Notes under the pieces: model-generated
What the model saw: the letters and a program-made list of their open reading frames with translations, nothing else
Told to the model about the DNA's origin: nothing
Databases searched by the model: none
Shown here: positions 1 through 8,737 of the stretch, piece by piece
How positions within the stretch are numbered: the stretch's first letter is position 1
Layout of the letters: every line of letters begins with the position of its first letter
DNA from: JADJYF01 sp050186725
Lineage (GTDB): Bacteria; Pseudomonadota; Gammaproteobacteria; Ga0077536
Assembly (NCBI GenBank): GCA_050186725.1
Contig: JBFWYG010000001.1
Span: 124,001 to 188,000, forward strand
Direction of reading: 5' to 3'
DNA: 64,000 bases
Position numbers and translations under genes: made by a program

Positions 1-378
1 GGCCGGGTTCGGTACCAGCACCGCGTCGCCGCGGTCGACCGTCGCCATTGCGAGATGGGCGAGGCCCTCCTTCGAGCCGATGGTGACGATGGCTTCCTTG
101 TCCGGGTCGAGGTCGACCTCGTAGCGCGTCTTGTACCAGTTGCAGATCGCGCGACGCAGGCGCGGAATGCCGCGCGACACCGAGTAGCGGTGCGTGTCGC
201 CGCGCTGCGCGGCCTCGCACATCTTGTCGACGATGTGTTGGGGCGTGGGCTGATCGGGATTGCCCATGCTGAAGTCGATGATGTCCTCACCGCGGCGGCG
301 GGCCGCCATCTTGAGGTCGCCGACAACGTTGAACACGTAGGGCGGCAGGCGATCGATGCGCGAAAATCCAGTGCTCAC
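1..378 (-). CDS. alaC: Alanine-type PLP aminotransferase AlaC/YfdZ, partial (N-terminal 126 residues)
   Basis: The gene is cut by the left edge, so only the N-terminal 126 codons are present. The visible protein carries the class I/II aminotransferase opening seen in AlaC: a 'RLPPYVF' start, then 'FSMGNPDQPTP', the 'HRYSVSRGIPRLRRAI' stretch and 'GSKEGLAH', which belongs to the cofactor-phosphate binding region. Enzymes of this family transfer an amino group between alanine (or a related amino acid) and a 2-oxo acid in the cytoplasm, using pyridoxal phosphate on a lysine that lies beyond the window. I take GTG at 376-378 as the start because the conserved N-terminus begins directly after it; no strong ribosome-binding site is visible. 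Family assignment is good, exact substrate is inferred. Confidence 0.82.
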   Translation of the reverse strand, partial: MSTGFSRIDRLPPYVFNVVGDLKMAARRRGEDIIDFSMGNPDQPTPQHIVDKMCEAAQRGDTHRYSVSRGIPRLRRAICNWYKTRYEVDLDPDKEAIVTIGSKEGLAHLAMATVDRGDAVLVPNPA

Positions 379-593
379 GGGGACCTGTACGATGTAGAGC
401 GGGATGAAGAATCAGAACCGGAAACGCTAACTGCTTGACGTAGCGGTGTCAAACCGCGGCATCGGAGCGCGGTGCCCGAGCTGTGACTTGCGACGCACTG
501 GGCCAAAGGGCACGCGCATGCCTTGGGCGGCTGGGCTAGGATCCTCATCCTGATTCCCCCGCCACGAACGCTCCGGAGCAGCCCTGAAGGGCG

Positions 594-3125
594 ATGGACA
601 CGCCACAGCCCCAAGCCGCGCCGCAGGGACGCACCCCACCGATGACCGCCGCCCGTGCCCCGGCCGCCGAGCGACCTGGCGACGGCATAGACCAGGCGGC
701 GGTGGCGATGCTGTTCACCAACGCCGTGACCGGCGAGATCATCACCTTCGGCACCGCCGCCGTGCTCGCGGTCGCGCAGAGTTCGCAGGTGGGTGTCGCG
801 CGGGCCGGGGCCTGGCTGCTGGCGATGCTGGCGGTGGTGATCGGCCGCGGCGCCTTGCGGCGCGCCTTCGAGCGCAGCGCGGGGGCCGAGCGCCAGGCGA
901 GCCACTGGCCGCGTGCCTTCGGCGTCGGCGCGGTCGCGACCGGCGCGCTGTGGGGCGTCGCCAGCCATGTGCTGATGATCTCGCCCGCGCTGCAGGACTC
1001 CTTCGTGGTGGTGCTGTGCGTGGCGGGCATGACCTCGGCGGCGGTACCCTACCTCGCGCCGATTCCGGAAATCTTCCACCTCTACGCGGCCGGCGCGATC
1101 CTGCCCCTGGCCGCGCGCTTTCTCGCCGACGGCAACCCGCTGCACGTGATGGTGGGCGGGCTCTCGCTGGTCTACCTGCTCGGCATCCAGCGCAGCGCGC
1201 ACCTGTTCGGCCGCTGGATGCGCGAGGCCCATCGCCTGGCGCGGGAGGAGGCGAGCCGCGCCGCGGAGCTGCAGAAACTGACCCGTGAGCTGGCCGAGGC
1301 CCACGCGCGTTCCGAGGCCGAGACCGCAAGGCGCCTGGAACTCGAGCGCGGCCGCGCGGATCTCGAGGCGGAGATCAACGCCTCGCTGGCCGCGGTGGTC
1401 GACGAGCGCACCGCCGAACTGCGCGACACCGTGGCGGCCATGACCGCGACCCGCGAGCAGTTGGACGCCGCGCTGGTCGCCGGGCGCCTGGCCTTGTTCG
1501 AGGCCGACACCGTGACCCGCGAGGTGCGCCTGTCCGAACACTGGTCGCAGATGCTCGGCGGCCCGCCGGTCGCGACCCGCACCACCATGGGCGCGCTGAT
1601 GGCGCTCACCCACCCGGACGACCGGCCCGCCATCCAGCGCGCCTACCGCGAGGTGCTGCGTGGCCGCTCCCACGGCTACGTGGTCGACCATCGCGTCCGC
1701 GACCTGCGCGGCGGCTGGCTGTGGGTGGAGAGCCGCGCACGGGTCTCGGCGCTGCGCGGCAACGGCCGCACGCTCACGGTCATCGGCACCAACTGCGACA
1801 TCTCCGCGCGCAAGGAGCACGAGAGTCGGCTCAAGCACCAGGCCTATCACGATCCGCTGACGGGGCTCGCCAACCGCATCTTCCTGCGCGAGCGCCTGCA
1901 GGAAATGATTTACCGCGCCGAGCGCCACCGGCACACGCTGGCGGTGCTGTGCCTGGACCTCGACCATTTCAAGGTGATCAACGATTCCAACGGCCACGCC
2001 GCCGGTGACGAACTGCTGCGCGCGACCGCCGCGCGCCTGTCAGGCTCGGTGCGCCAGGGCGACGTGGTGGTGCGCCTCGGCGGCGACGAGTTCGCGGTGC
2101 TGCTGGAGGGACCGCTGCAGGTCGACGACGTCGCCGCCATCGCGCGCAAGATCCTCGCCCGCATCGGCTCACCGCTCAGCGTCGACGGTCGCGAGCACGT
2201 GATGTCGACCAGCATCGGCGTGAGTTGCTACCCGACCGACGGCCGCACGCCCGACGAACTGCTGACCCGCGCCGATCTCGCGATGTACTCGGCCAAGGAG
2301 GCCGGGCGCAACGACTTCCGCTTCTTCACCGCCGAACTGCACGACGAGGTGCAGGAGAAGGCGCAGCTCATGGCCGGCCTGCAGAACGCCATCCTGCATG
2401 GTGAACTGTGGCTGGCCTACCAGCCGCGGGTCGATTCGCAGAGCGGCGAGATCGTCGGCGTCGAGGCGCTGCTGCGCTGGACCCATCCGGTGCACGGCGA
2501 GATCGAGCCCGAGCGCTTCATTCCGCTCGCCGAGCAGACCGGCGCGATCCTCGCGCTCGGCGAATGGGCGCTGCGTGGCGCGCTCTGCCAGTTCCGCGCC
2601 TGGCAGGACGCGGGGCACGGTCTCAAGCGCGTGGCCGTGAACCTCTCCATGCGCCAGCTGCTGGATGACGCGCTGGTGGACAAGGTGCTCGGCATCCTCG
2701 ACGAGTGTGGGGTGGCGCCGCAGGCGCTGGAACTAGAGATCACGGAGAGCATGGCCATGCAGCACCCGGACAAGGTGCTGGACGCGCTGTCGCGCCTCGA
2801 CGCGCACGGCGTGCGCGTGGCGCTGGACGACTTCGGCACCGGCTACTCCTCGCTCGCCTACCTGAAGCGCTTTCCCATCGACGATCTGAAGATCGACCGC
2901 GCCTTCGTCAGCGGCGTGCCGCACGATGCCGAGGACGTCGCCATCGCGCGCGCGATCCTGGCGCTGGCCCGCAGTCTCGATCTCACGCCCATCGCCGAGG
3001 GCGTGGAGACGGTCGAGCAGCGCGACTTCCTGCAGCGTGAGGGGTGTCGCGAGATGCAGGGCTACCTGTTCGGCGCGCCGGCGCGCGCCGAGGCGCTGTG
3101 GCCGGCCCAGGTCAGCGCCGGCTGA
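594..3125 (+). CDS. Membrane-anchored PAS-GGDEF-EAL cyclic-di-GMP signalling protein
   Basis: This 843-residue protein combines a c-di-GMP synthase domain and a phosphodiesterase domain. Residues about 35-210 contain several hydrophobic helices resembling a membrane sensor region; a coiled-coil follows (about 215-285), then a PAS/PAC fold that includes 'HPDDRPAIQRAYREV'. The GGDEF motif sits at about residues 496-500 and is intact (RLGGDEFAVLLEG), with an RxxD product-inhibition site (RQGD) five residues before it. The EAL motif is intact at about 624-626 (VEALLRW), and the downstream 'DDFGTGYSSLAYLK' and 'EGVET' motifs are present, so both activities are plausible. ATG at 594 has a modest AGGG-type site upstream. 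The gene stands alone, and the stimulus is unknown. Confidence 0.9.
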   Translation: MDTPQPQAAPQGRTPPMTAARAPAAERPGDGIDQAAVAMLFTNAVTGEIITFGTAAVLAVAQSSQVGVARAGAWLLAMLAVVIGRGALRRAFERSAGAERQASHWPRAFGVGAVATGALWGVASHVLMISPALQDSFVVVLCVAGMTSAAVPYLAPIPEIFHLYAAGAILPLAARFLADGNPLHVMVGGLSLVYLLGIQRSAHLFGRWMREAHRLAREEASRAAELQKLTRELAEAHARSEAETARRLELERGRADLEAEINASLAAVVDERTAELRDTVAAMTATREQLDAALVAGRLALFEADTVTREVRLSEHWSQMLGGPPVATRTTMGALMALTHPDDRPAIQRAYREVLRGRSHGYVVDHRVRDLRGGWLWVESRARVSALRGNGRTLTVIGTNCDISARKEHESRLKHQAYHDPLTGLANRIFLRERLQEMIYRAERHRHTLAVLCLDLDHFKVINDSNGHAAGDELLRATAARLSGSVRQGDVVVRLGGDEFAVLLEGPLQVDDVAAIARKILARIGSPLSVDGREHVMSTSIGVSCYPTDGRTPDELLTRADLAMYSAKEAGRNDFRFFTAELHDEVQEKAQLMAGLQNAILHGELWLAYQPRVDSQSGEIVGVEALLRWTHPVHGEIEPERFIPLAEQTGAILALGEWALRGALCQFRAWQDAGHGLKRVAVNLSMRQLLDDALVDKVLGILDECGVAPQALELEITESMAMQHPDKVLDALSRLDAHGVRVALDDFGTGYSSLAYLKRFPIDDLKIDRAFVSGVPHDAEDVAIARAILALARSLDLTPIAEGVETVEQRDFLQREGCREMQGYLFGAPARAEALWPAQVSAG

Positions 3126-3172
3126 ACGCCGGCCGCGGCGTATACTCGCGACAGACCATCGCGAGCCCGACC

Positions 3173-4618
3173 ATGACCACCACCGCCCTCGACCAGGCGC
3201 GCGCGCGCCTGCTGACCCCGACCGGCGTCGAATTCCGCGATCTCGAAACCGTGCTCGCCGACCTGTGCGGGCGCCAGGTCGACCTCGCCGACGTGTTCCT
3301 CGAATTCACCCGCGCCGAGTCCTGGAGCCTGGAGGACGGCATCGTCAAGGAGGGCGTGCACAGCATCCGCCAGGGCGCCGGCGTGCGCGCGGTGAGCGGC
3401 GAGCAGACCGGCTTCGCCTATTCCGACGACCTCACGGTGCCGGCCCTGCTCGAAGCCGCCCGTACCGCGCGCGCCATCACCCGCCAGGGCCAGGCACGCG
3501 ACGTGCGGGTGGCGAGCGCGGCCGCCGTGCCCAGCCTGTACGCCGCGCTCGATCCGCTCGCCGAACTGCCGGTCGAGGCCAAGCTCGCGCTGCTCCGAAG
3601 CCTGGACGCGCGCCTGCGCGCAGCGGATCCGCGCGTGCGCGAAGTGATGGTGAGCCTGGCCGGGCAATACAGTGCGGTGCTGGTCGCGACTTCCGACGGC
3701 ACACTCGCCGCCGATCTGCGGCCGCTGGTACGGCTGAACTGCACGGTGATCGTCGAACAGGATGGTCGGCGCGAGACTGCCAGCCACGGCGGCGGTGGCC
3801 GCAGCGGCTATGGCGCGCTGTTCGCCGACGGCCGTCCGGAGCACATCGCCGACGAGGCGCTGCGCCAGGCACTGGTCAGCCTCGCGGCGCAAGACGCGCC
3901 GGCCGGCGAGATGACCGTGGTGCTGGGCGCAGGCTGGCCCGGCATTCTTCTGCACGAGGCCATCGGCCACGGGCTCGAGGGCGATTTCAACCGCAAGGGC
4001 ACCTCGGCCTTCGCCGGGCGCGTCGGCCAGCAGGTGGCCTCGCCGCTCTGCACCGTGGTCGACGACGCCACCCTGCCCGCGCGGCGCGGCTCGCTGAACG
4101 TGGACGACGAGGGCGTGGCCGGCCAGTGCACGGTGCTGATCGAGAACGGCATCCTGCGCGGCTACATGCAGGATCGCCACAACGCCGGCCTGATGAAGGC
4201 GCCGACCACCGGCAACGGCCGCCGCCAGTCCTACGCCCACCGCCCCATGCCGCGCATGACCAATACCTACATGCTGGCCGGCGCGAGCACGCCGCAGGAG
4301 ATCATCGCGAGCGTGAAGAAGGGCCTGTACGCGGTCAGCTTCGGCGGCGGCCAGGTCGACATCACCAACGGCAAGTTCGTGTTCAGCGCGGCCGAGGCCT
4401 ATCTCATCGAGGACGGCAAGGTGACCGCGCCGGTCAAGGGCGCGACGCTCATCGGCAACGGTCCCGACGTTCTGACCCGCGTGTCCATGGTCGGCAACGA
4501 TCTCGCGCTCGACAACGGCGTCGGCACCTGCGGCAAGAACGGCCAGTCGGTGCCGGTGGGCGTGGGGCAGCCGACCTTGAGGATCGACGGGCTGACGGTG
4601 GGCGGTACGCGAACCTGA
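3173..4618 (+). CDS. tldD: Metalloprotease TldD
   Basis: This 481-residue protein matches the usual length of TldD, which with TldE/PmbA forms a cytoplasmic zinc protease acting on unfolded peptides (microcin B17 maturation and CcdA turnover in E. coli). The metal-binding HExxxH motif is visible as HEAIGH at about residues 261-266, followed by 'GLEGDFNRKGTSAFAGRVGQ', a hallmark of the family. The ATG at 3173 gives the typical 'LLTPTGV...L' N-terminus; upstream in-frame codons would overlap the preceding c-di-GMP gene and are rejected. A TATACT hexamer at 3141-3146 could serve as a -10 element, but no matching -35 is seen. In E. coli tldD directly follows rng-yhdP; here it lies several kb to their left. 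Confidence 0.93.
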   Translation: MTTTALDQARARLLTPTGVEFRDLETVLADLCGRQVDLADVFLEFTRAESWSLEDGIVKEGVHSIRQGAGVRAVSGEQTGFAYSDDLTVPALLEAARTARAITRQGQARDVRVASAAAVPSLYAALDPLAELPVEAKLALLRSLDARLRAADPRVREVMVSLAGQYSAVLVATSDGTLAADLRPLVRLNCTVIVEQDGRRETASHGGGGRSGYGALFADGRPEHIADEALRQALVSLAAQDAPAGEMTVVLGAGWPGILLHEAIGHGLEGDFNRKGTSAFAGRVGQQVASPLCTVVDDATLPARRGSLNVDDEGVAGQCTVLIENGILRGYMQDRHNAGLMKAPTTGNGRRQSYAHRPMPRMTNTYMLAGASTPQEIIASVKKGLYAVSFGGGQVDITNGKFVFSAAEAYLIEDGKVTAPVKGATLIGNGPDVLTRVSMVGNDLALDNGVGTCGKNGQSVPVGVGQPTLRIDGLTVGGTRT

Positions 4619-4842
4619 CGGGCCACAGGATGTAGGGCCGATTTCAATCGGCCATGCACGGCGCCCAGGGAAATGCCGTGCATGGCGGGTTGAAACCCGC
4701 CCTACAATGGGGCCCTCGACCCAGCGGACGTGACGGGCCACAGGATGTAGGGCCGATTTCAATCGGCCATGCACGGCGCCCAGGGAAATGCCTGCATGGC
4801 GGGTTGAAACCCGCCCTACAATGGGGCCCTCGACCCAACGGA
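4616..4842. repeat. Tandem duplication of a REP-like palindromic element, period 115
   Basis: Two near-identical copies lie head to tail at 4616-4730 and 4731-4842. They differ by one missing base (about 4793) and one substitution near the right end. Each contains an outer inverted pair, TGTAGGGC (4631-4638; 4746-4753) and GCCCTACA (4699-4706; 4813-4820). Inside are two smaller hairpins (CGATT...AATCG and CGGGTT...AACCCG) and an ATGCACGGC/GCCGTGCAT pair, which is full in copy 1 only. The layout is that of paired REP sequences. Copy 2 ends exactly where the GGAG ribosome-binding site of the next gene begins (4840-4843). Confidence 0.9.
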
Positions 4843-4850
4843 GCGGCGCC

Positions 4851-5789
4851 ATGAATCTCAAAGAACGCGGCATCTTTCTCTTCAGCGAGGGCATGTCGGC
4901 CGGCGAACTCGCCGCCGCCGCCCAGCACATCGAGCGCCTGGGATACGGCGCGGTGTGGTTTCCGGAGGCGGTCGGTCGCGAGCCGGTGCTGGCCTCGAGC
5001 ATCGTGCTGCAGAACACCAGCCGGCTCATCGCCGCGACCGGCATCGTCAACATCTACAGCCGCGATCCCATGGCCTGCGCGATGATGCAGCAGACCCTCA
5101 CCGAGCAGTCGGGCGGACGCTTCCTGCTCGGCCTCGGCGTGTCACATACCCTGTTCGTGAACCTGCGCGGCCATGACTACGGCAAGCCGCTCGCGACCAT
5201 GCGCACCTATGTCGACAACATCGCCGCCTGCCACAAGATGATCGCCATCAAGACCAATCTCGCCGTCGCAGGCATGAGCGAGCAGCCGCTCAGCCGCGAC
5301 GAGCGCAACGTGATGCACGCCGCGGTCGGCGCGATGCCGCTGATCCTGGCCGCGCTCGGGCCGAAGATGACCGCGCTGTCGGCGCAGATCGCGCAAGGCT
5401 CCCATCCCGCCAACACCACGCCCGAGCACACCGCGCGGGCGCGCGAGATCCTTGGTCGTGGGCCGTGGCTGGCGCCGATGCAGCGCGTATGCCTGACCAA
5501 GGACGCGAGCGTCGCGCGGCAGGTCGGCCGCCAGCTGCTCGCGCTCTATCTCGGGCTGCCCAACTACCTCAACATGTGGCGCGACTACGGCTACACCGAC
5601 GCCGATTTCGAGCACGGCGGCAGCGATCGCCTGATCGACGCCATGCTCGCCTGGGGCGACGAAGCGACCGTCGAACGGCGCATCCAGGAACACCTCGACG
5701 CCGGCGCGACCCACGTGCCGCTGGTGCCGATCAACCCGGTCAATCCGTCGCTGCCCTGCTGGCGGGCGATCGAGGCGTTCGCGCAGTAG
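4851..5789 (+). CDS. Luciferase-like flavin-dependent oxidoreductase (LLM family)
   Basis: This 312-residue protein has the bacterial-luciferase-like monooxygenase barrel. It opens with 'LKERGIFLFSEGMSAGEL', followed by 'HIERLGYGAVWFPEAVGREP', 'ATGIVNIYSRDP' and 'GGRFLLGLGVSH', the strands and loops that bind the flavin in this superfamily. It resembles the subfamily usually labelled F420-dependent, although an organism of this type would be expected to use FMN; the cofactor cannot be decided from sequence. ATG at 4851 has a GGAG site seven bases upstream at 4840-4843, on the border of the REP-like repeat. No partner genes are nearby and the substrate is unknown. Confidence 0.8.
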   Translation: MNLKERGIFLFSEGMSAGELAAAAQHIERLGYGAVWFPEAVGREPVLASSIVLQNTSRLIAATGIVNIYSRDPMACAMMQQTLTEQSGGRFLLGLGVSHTLFVNLRGHDYGKPLATMRTYVDNIAACHKMIAIKTNLAVAGMSEQPLSRDERNVMHAAVGAMPLILAALGPKMTALSAQIAQGSHPANTTPEHTARAREILGRGPWLAPMQRVCLTKDASVARQVGRQLLALYLGLPNYLNMWRDYGYTDADFEHGGSDRLIDAMLAWGDEATVERRIQEHLDAGATHVPLVPINPVNPSLPCWRAIEAFAQ

Positions 5790-5805
5790 GTTGCGTTAAT
5801 CGGTT

Positions 5806-5882
5806 AATCGGGGACAGACCACGGTTGCGTTGGCTTGCGTGATCTGAACCCGACTACCTGCAACCGTGGTCTGTCCCCGATT
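5806..5882. repeat. Perfect 23-bp inverted repeat between convergent genes (GGGGACAGACCACGG family)
   Basis: Arms at 5806-5828 and 5860-5882 are perfect reverse complements around a 31-base spacer. The element sits between the convergent ends of the flavin oxidoreductase and glcD, so it can act as a two-way terminator. The GGGACAGACC core recurs in the palindrome at 18526-18553, suggesting a dispersed element rather than an ordinary terminator. Confidence 0.88.
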
Positions 5883-5889
5883 CCCCGCC

Positions 5890-7335
5890 TCAGAACCGCT
5901 CGATCTCCGGGTGCGGCAGCTTGCCGCCCTTGACGTGCATGGCGCCGAACTCGGCGCAGCGGTGCAGCGTGGGCACCGCCTTGCCGGGGTTCAGCAGGCC
6001 CTTGGGATCGAAGGCCGCTTTCAACGCGAGGAAGGTGTCGAGTTCGGCATCGGTGAACTGCAGGCACATCTCGTTCAGCTTCTCCACGCCGACCCCGTGT
6101 TCACCGGTGACCGTGCCGCCGACCTCGACGCAGGCGGCGAGGATGCGACTGCCGAGCAAGGCGGCGCGGCGCAGCGAATCGTCGTCATTGGCGTCGAAGG
6201 CGATGAGCGGATGGAGATTGCCATCGCCGGCGTGGAACACGTTCGCGACCGGCAGGTTGAACTCGCGTGACAGCGCGGCGATGCGTTCGAGCACCGGCGC
6301 GAGATGCCGGCGCGGAATGGTGCCGTCCATGCAGAAATAATCCGGCGCGATGCGACCGATGGCCGGGAACGCCGACTTGCGGCCGAGCCAGAACTTGAGA
6401 CGTTCCGCTTCGTCGCGTGACACGCGCAGATCGCGCGCGCCGGCCTCGCGCAGCACCGCGCCGACCTGCGCCAGCTGGGCCTCGACGTCGACCACGTTGC
6501 CATCGACCTCGCACAACAGGATGGCCTCGGCGTCGAGCGGGTAGCCGGCGTGGCAGTAGGCCTCGGCGACCTCGATGGCGAGCTTGTCCATCATCTCGAG
6601 ACCGCCGGGCACGATGCCGGCGGCGATGATCGCGGCGACCGCCGCGCCGGCGGTTTCGACGCTGTCGAAGGCGGCCAGCACCACGCGCGCCAGTTCCGGC
6701 TTGGGCAGGAGCTTGACCGTCACCTGCATGACGATGCCGAGCAGGCCTTCGGAGCCGTGCATCAGCGCCAGCAGGTCGAGCCCCGGCGCGTCGAGTCCGC
6801 GTCCGCCGAGCGTCAGCCACTCGCCGTCGATGGTCAGCACCTCGACTTCCAGCACGTTGTGCACGGTCAGCCCGTACTTCAGGCAATGCACGCCCCCCGA
6901 GTTCTCGGCGACGTTGCCGCCGATGGTGCAGGCGATCTGCGAGGAAGGATCGGGCGCGTAGTACAGACCGTGGGGCGCCACCGCCTCGCTGATGGCGAGA
7001 TTGCGCACGCCAGGCTCGACCGTCGCGGTGCGATTGTCGATGTCGATGGCGAGGATGCGATTGAAGCGCGCGAGCGACAGCAGGCAGCCCTGGACCAGCG
7101 GCAGGGCGCCGCCGGACAGCCCGGTGCCGGCGCCGCGCGTCACCAGCGGTACGTCGAACTCACGACACAGCTTCACCACTTGCTCGACCTGGGCACGGGT
7201 CTCGGGCACCGCCACCACCCGCGGCACCTCGTGGTAGGCCGACAGCGCGTCGCACTCGTAGGGGCGCTTGGCCTCGTCGCTGGTCAAGAGCGCGCCGGGC
7301 GGCAGGACTGCGGCGAGGCGCGCTTCGAAACTCAT
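5890..7335 (-). CDS. glcD: FAD-linked glycolate/lactate oxidase subunit GlcD
   Basis: This 481-residue protein is a VAO-type flavoprotein. The FAD-binding region shows 'PLVTRGAGTGLSGGALP' and 'GLYYAPDPSSQIACTIGGNVAENSGG', and the C-terminal half carries 'NVFHAGDGNLHP' and 'GGTVTGEHGVGVEK', the pattern of GlcD. GlcD oxidises glycolate (or D-lactate) to the 2-oxo acid, normally with GlcE and the iron-sulfur subunit GlcF; neither is nearby, so partners must lie elsewhere or this is a solo D-2-hydroxyacid dehydrogenase. It starts 13 bases after the GlgC-like gene and is probably co-transcribed with it. In phototrophs and autotrophs such enzymes can clear photorespiratory glycolate, which is only a suggestion here. 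Confidence 0.88.
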   Translation of the reverse strand: MSFEARLAAVLPPGALLTSDEAKRPYECDALSAYHEVPRVVAVPETRAQVEQVVKLCREFDVPLVTRGAGTGLSGGALPLVQGCLLSLARFNRILAIDIDNRTATVEPGVRNLAISEAVAPHGLYYAPDPSSQIACTIGGNVAENSGGVHCLKYGLTVHNVLEVEVLTIDGEWLTLGGRGLDAPGLDLLALMHGSEGLLGIVMQVTVKLLPKPELARVVLAAFDSVETAGAAVAAIIAAGIVPGGLEMMDKLAIEVAEAYCHAGYPLDAEAILLCEVDGNVVDVEAQLAQVGAVLREAGARDLRVSRDEAERLKFWLGRKSAFPAIGRIAPDYFCMDGTIPRRHLAPVLERIAALSREFNLPVANVFHAGDGNLHPLIAFDANDDDSLRRAALLGSRILAACVEVGGTVTGEHGVGVEKLNEMCLQFTDAELDTFLALKAAFDPKGLLNPGKAVPTLHRCAEFGAMHVKGGKLPHPEIERF

Positions 7336-7348
7336 GGGCCGGTATCCG

Positions 7349-8569
7349 CTACTCGAACTTGAAATCGGACGGGATGACGATGACGCCGCCCGGCGTCATG
7401 ACGAAGCGCTTGGCGTCCTTCGCCTTGTCGAAACCGATCTGCTCGCCGGGCGGCACCTGCACGCCGCGATCGAGGATCACGCGCCGGAGCTGCGCGCCTT
7501 CGCCGATGCGTGAATCGGAGAACAGGATGGAGTCCTCCACCGTCGCGCCGTCGTCGATGTAGACGCGGTTGCCGAGCACGCTGTGGTTCACGCCGCCGCC
7601 GGCGATGACCGTGCCGCCGGACACGATGGAGTTCACGCAGATGCCCTCGTTGCACGAGCGGCCCGGCACGGTGCGCGCCGGCGGCCGCTGGGTCTGGTAG
7701 GTGCGGATCTGCCAGTCGGCCTGGTAGAGGTCGAGCGGCGGCTCGAGCTCCAGCAGATCCATGTTGGCCTCGTAGTAATCATCGAGGTCATCGAGCCTGC
7801 GCCAGTAGCGGTCCTGGGTGACGCGCCCCGAGGTGCCGCCGAAGCGATAGGCGCACACGCGCCGGAACATCGCCAGGTTGTCGCTGACCAAAGTCGAGAG
7901 CGGCGCCTCCAGCGGCCCGTCCCCGCCACACTTGCGCAGCAGCGCGCAGAGCTTGGCGCGGTTGAACACGAACACCCGCATCGGCCACAGGAAGTTGTCG
8001 TCGGGCGCCGGCAGGGTGGCGTCATTGCGCGCGCCCTTGACGTCGATGCCATCCACCTCCAGCGCGACCGGAAAACTCGCGCCGTAGGCATTGACCGCCG
8101 GCACGCCGGCGATGGTGACATCGGCGCCGTGCTCGGCGTGAAAGGCCAGCACCGCGGCATAGTCCATGCGGTAGATCTGTTCGCCGGAGACCAGCAGGAT
8201 GGTTTCTTCCTTCAGGCCTTCGAGCAGGTAGAGGTTCTTGTACAGCGCGTCGGCCACGCCGCCGTAGGTGGTGATCTGGGTGTTGACCGGCGGCGTCACC
8301 GGCATGATGTACTCGCCCAGATCGGCATTGAAGATCGACCAGCCGTCGCGAATGTGGTTCTGCAGTGACAACGAGTGGTACTGGGTCAGGACCATCACCC
8401 GGCGCAGGCCCGAGTGCAGGCAGTTGGTCAGGGCGAAGTCGATGATCCGGTAGTTGCCGCCGAAGGGCATGGCGGCAATCGCGCGGCGCGCGGTCAGGGG
8501 CTCCAGGACCTTGCCGTCGCCGATGGCGAGGACCATGGCCAGGGTGTCGTTCAGGTCGGAGATGAGCAT
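7349..8569 (-). CDS. GlgC-like sugar nucleotidyltransferase with degraded catalytic motifs
   Basis: The 406-residue protein aligns by eye with ADP-glucose pyrophosphorylase: 'RIIDFALTNCLHSGLRRVMVLTQYHSLSLQNHI', 'ADLGEYIMPVTPP', 'GVADALYKN', and a C-terminal left-handed helix region ('GGTVIAGGGVNHSVLG...IDDGATVEDSILF'). However, the nucleotide-binding signature, normally AGGRGTRL-PLT, reads 'AIGDGKVLEPLT'; the 'RRAKPA' segment reads 'RRAIAA'; the catalytic GD of 'GDHIYKMDY' reads 'GEQIYRMDY'; and the EKP motif for glucose-1-phosphate is not recognisable. It may be an inactive, regulatory subunit similar in principle to GlgD of Firmicutes, or have a changed substrate. ATG at 8569 matches the family N-terminus; the longer open frame upstream is antisense to rng and is rejected. 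Confidence 0.78.
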   Translation of the reverse strand: MLISDLNDTLAMVLAIGDGKVLEPLTARRAIAAMPFGGNYRIIDFALTNCLHSGLRRVMVLTQYHSLSLQNHIRDGWSIFNADLGEYIMPVTPPVNTQITTYGGVADALYKNLYLLEGLKEETILLVSGEQIYRMDYAAVLAFHAEHGADVTIAGVPAVNAYGASFPVALEVDGIDVKGARNDATLPAPDDNFLWPMRVFVFNRAKLCALLRKCGGDGPLEAPLSTLVSDNLAMFRRVCAYRFGGTSGRVTQDRYWRRLDDLDDYYEANMDLLELEPPLDLYQADWQIRTYQTQRPPARTVPGRSCNEGICVNSIVSGGTVIAGGGVNHSVLGNRVYIDDGATVEDSILFSDSRIGEGAQLRRVILDRGVQVPPGEQIGFDKAKDAKRFVMTPGGVIVIPSDFKFE

Positions 8570-8679
8570 ACGGTTGGGCCCCTGCGAAGGCCGCGCATTA
8601 TATCCGGGCAGGCCCGCGATGACAGGCTCGCGCCGCCCGTCCGACCCGGCCGCTGACTGGTCGCCCCGATGGCGGTCGG

Positions 8680-8685
8680 TATAAT
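8680..8685 (+). promoter_or_regulatory. Probable -10 element of rng
   Basis: A perfect TATAAT hexamer lies 52 bases before the rng start codon in the 168-base gap between the divergent GlgC-like gene and rng. The -35 region is weak. A transcript starting near 8692 would exclude the longer in-frame start at 8669 and supports ATG 8738. Confidence 0.5.
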
Positions 8686-8737
8686 GCCGACCACCGCCGC
8701 TACCCCGGCAGCGTCGACACAAGCGGCCCAGTCCAGC

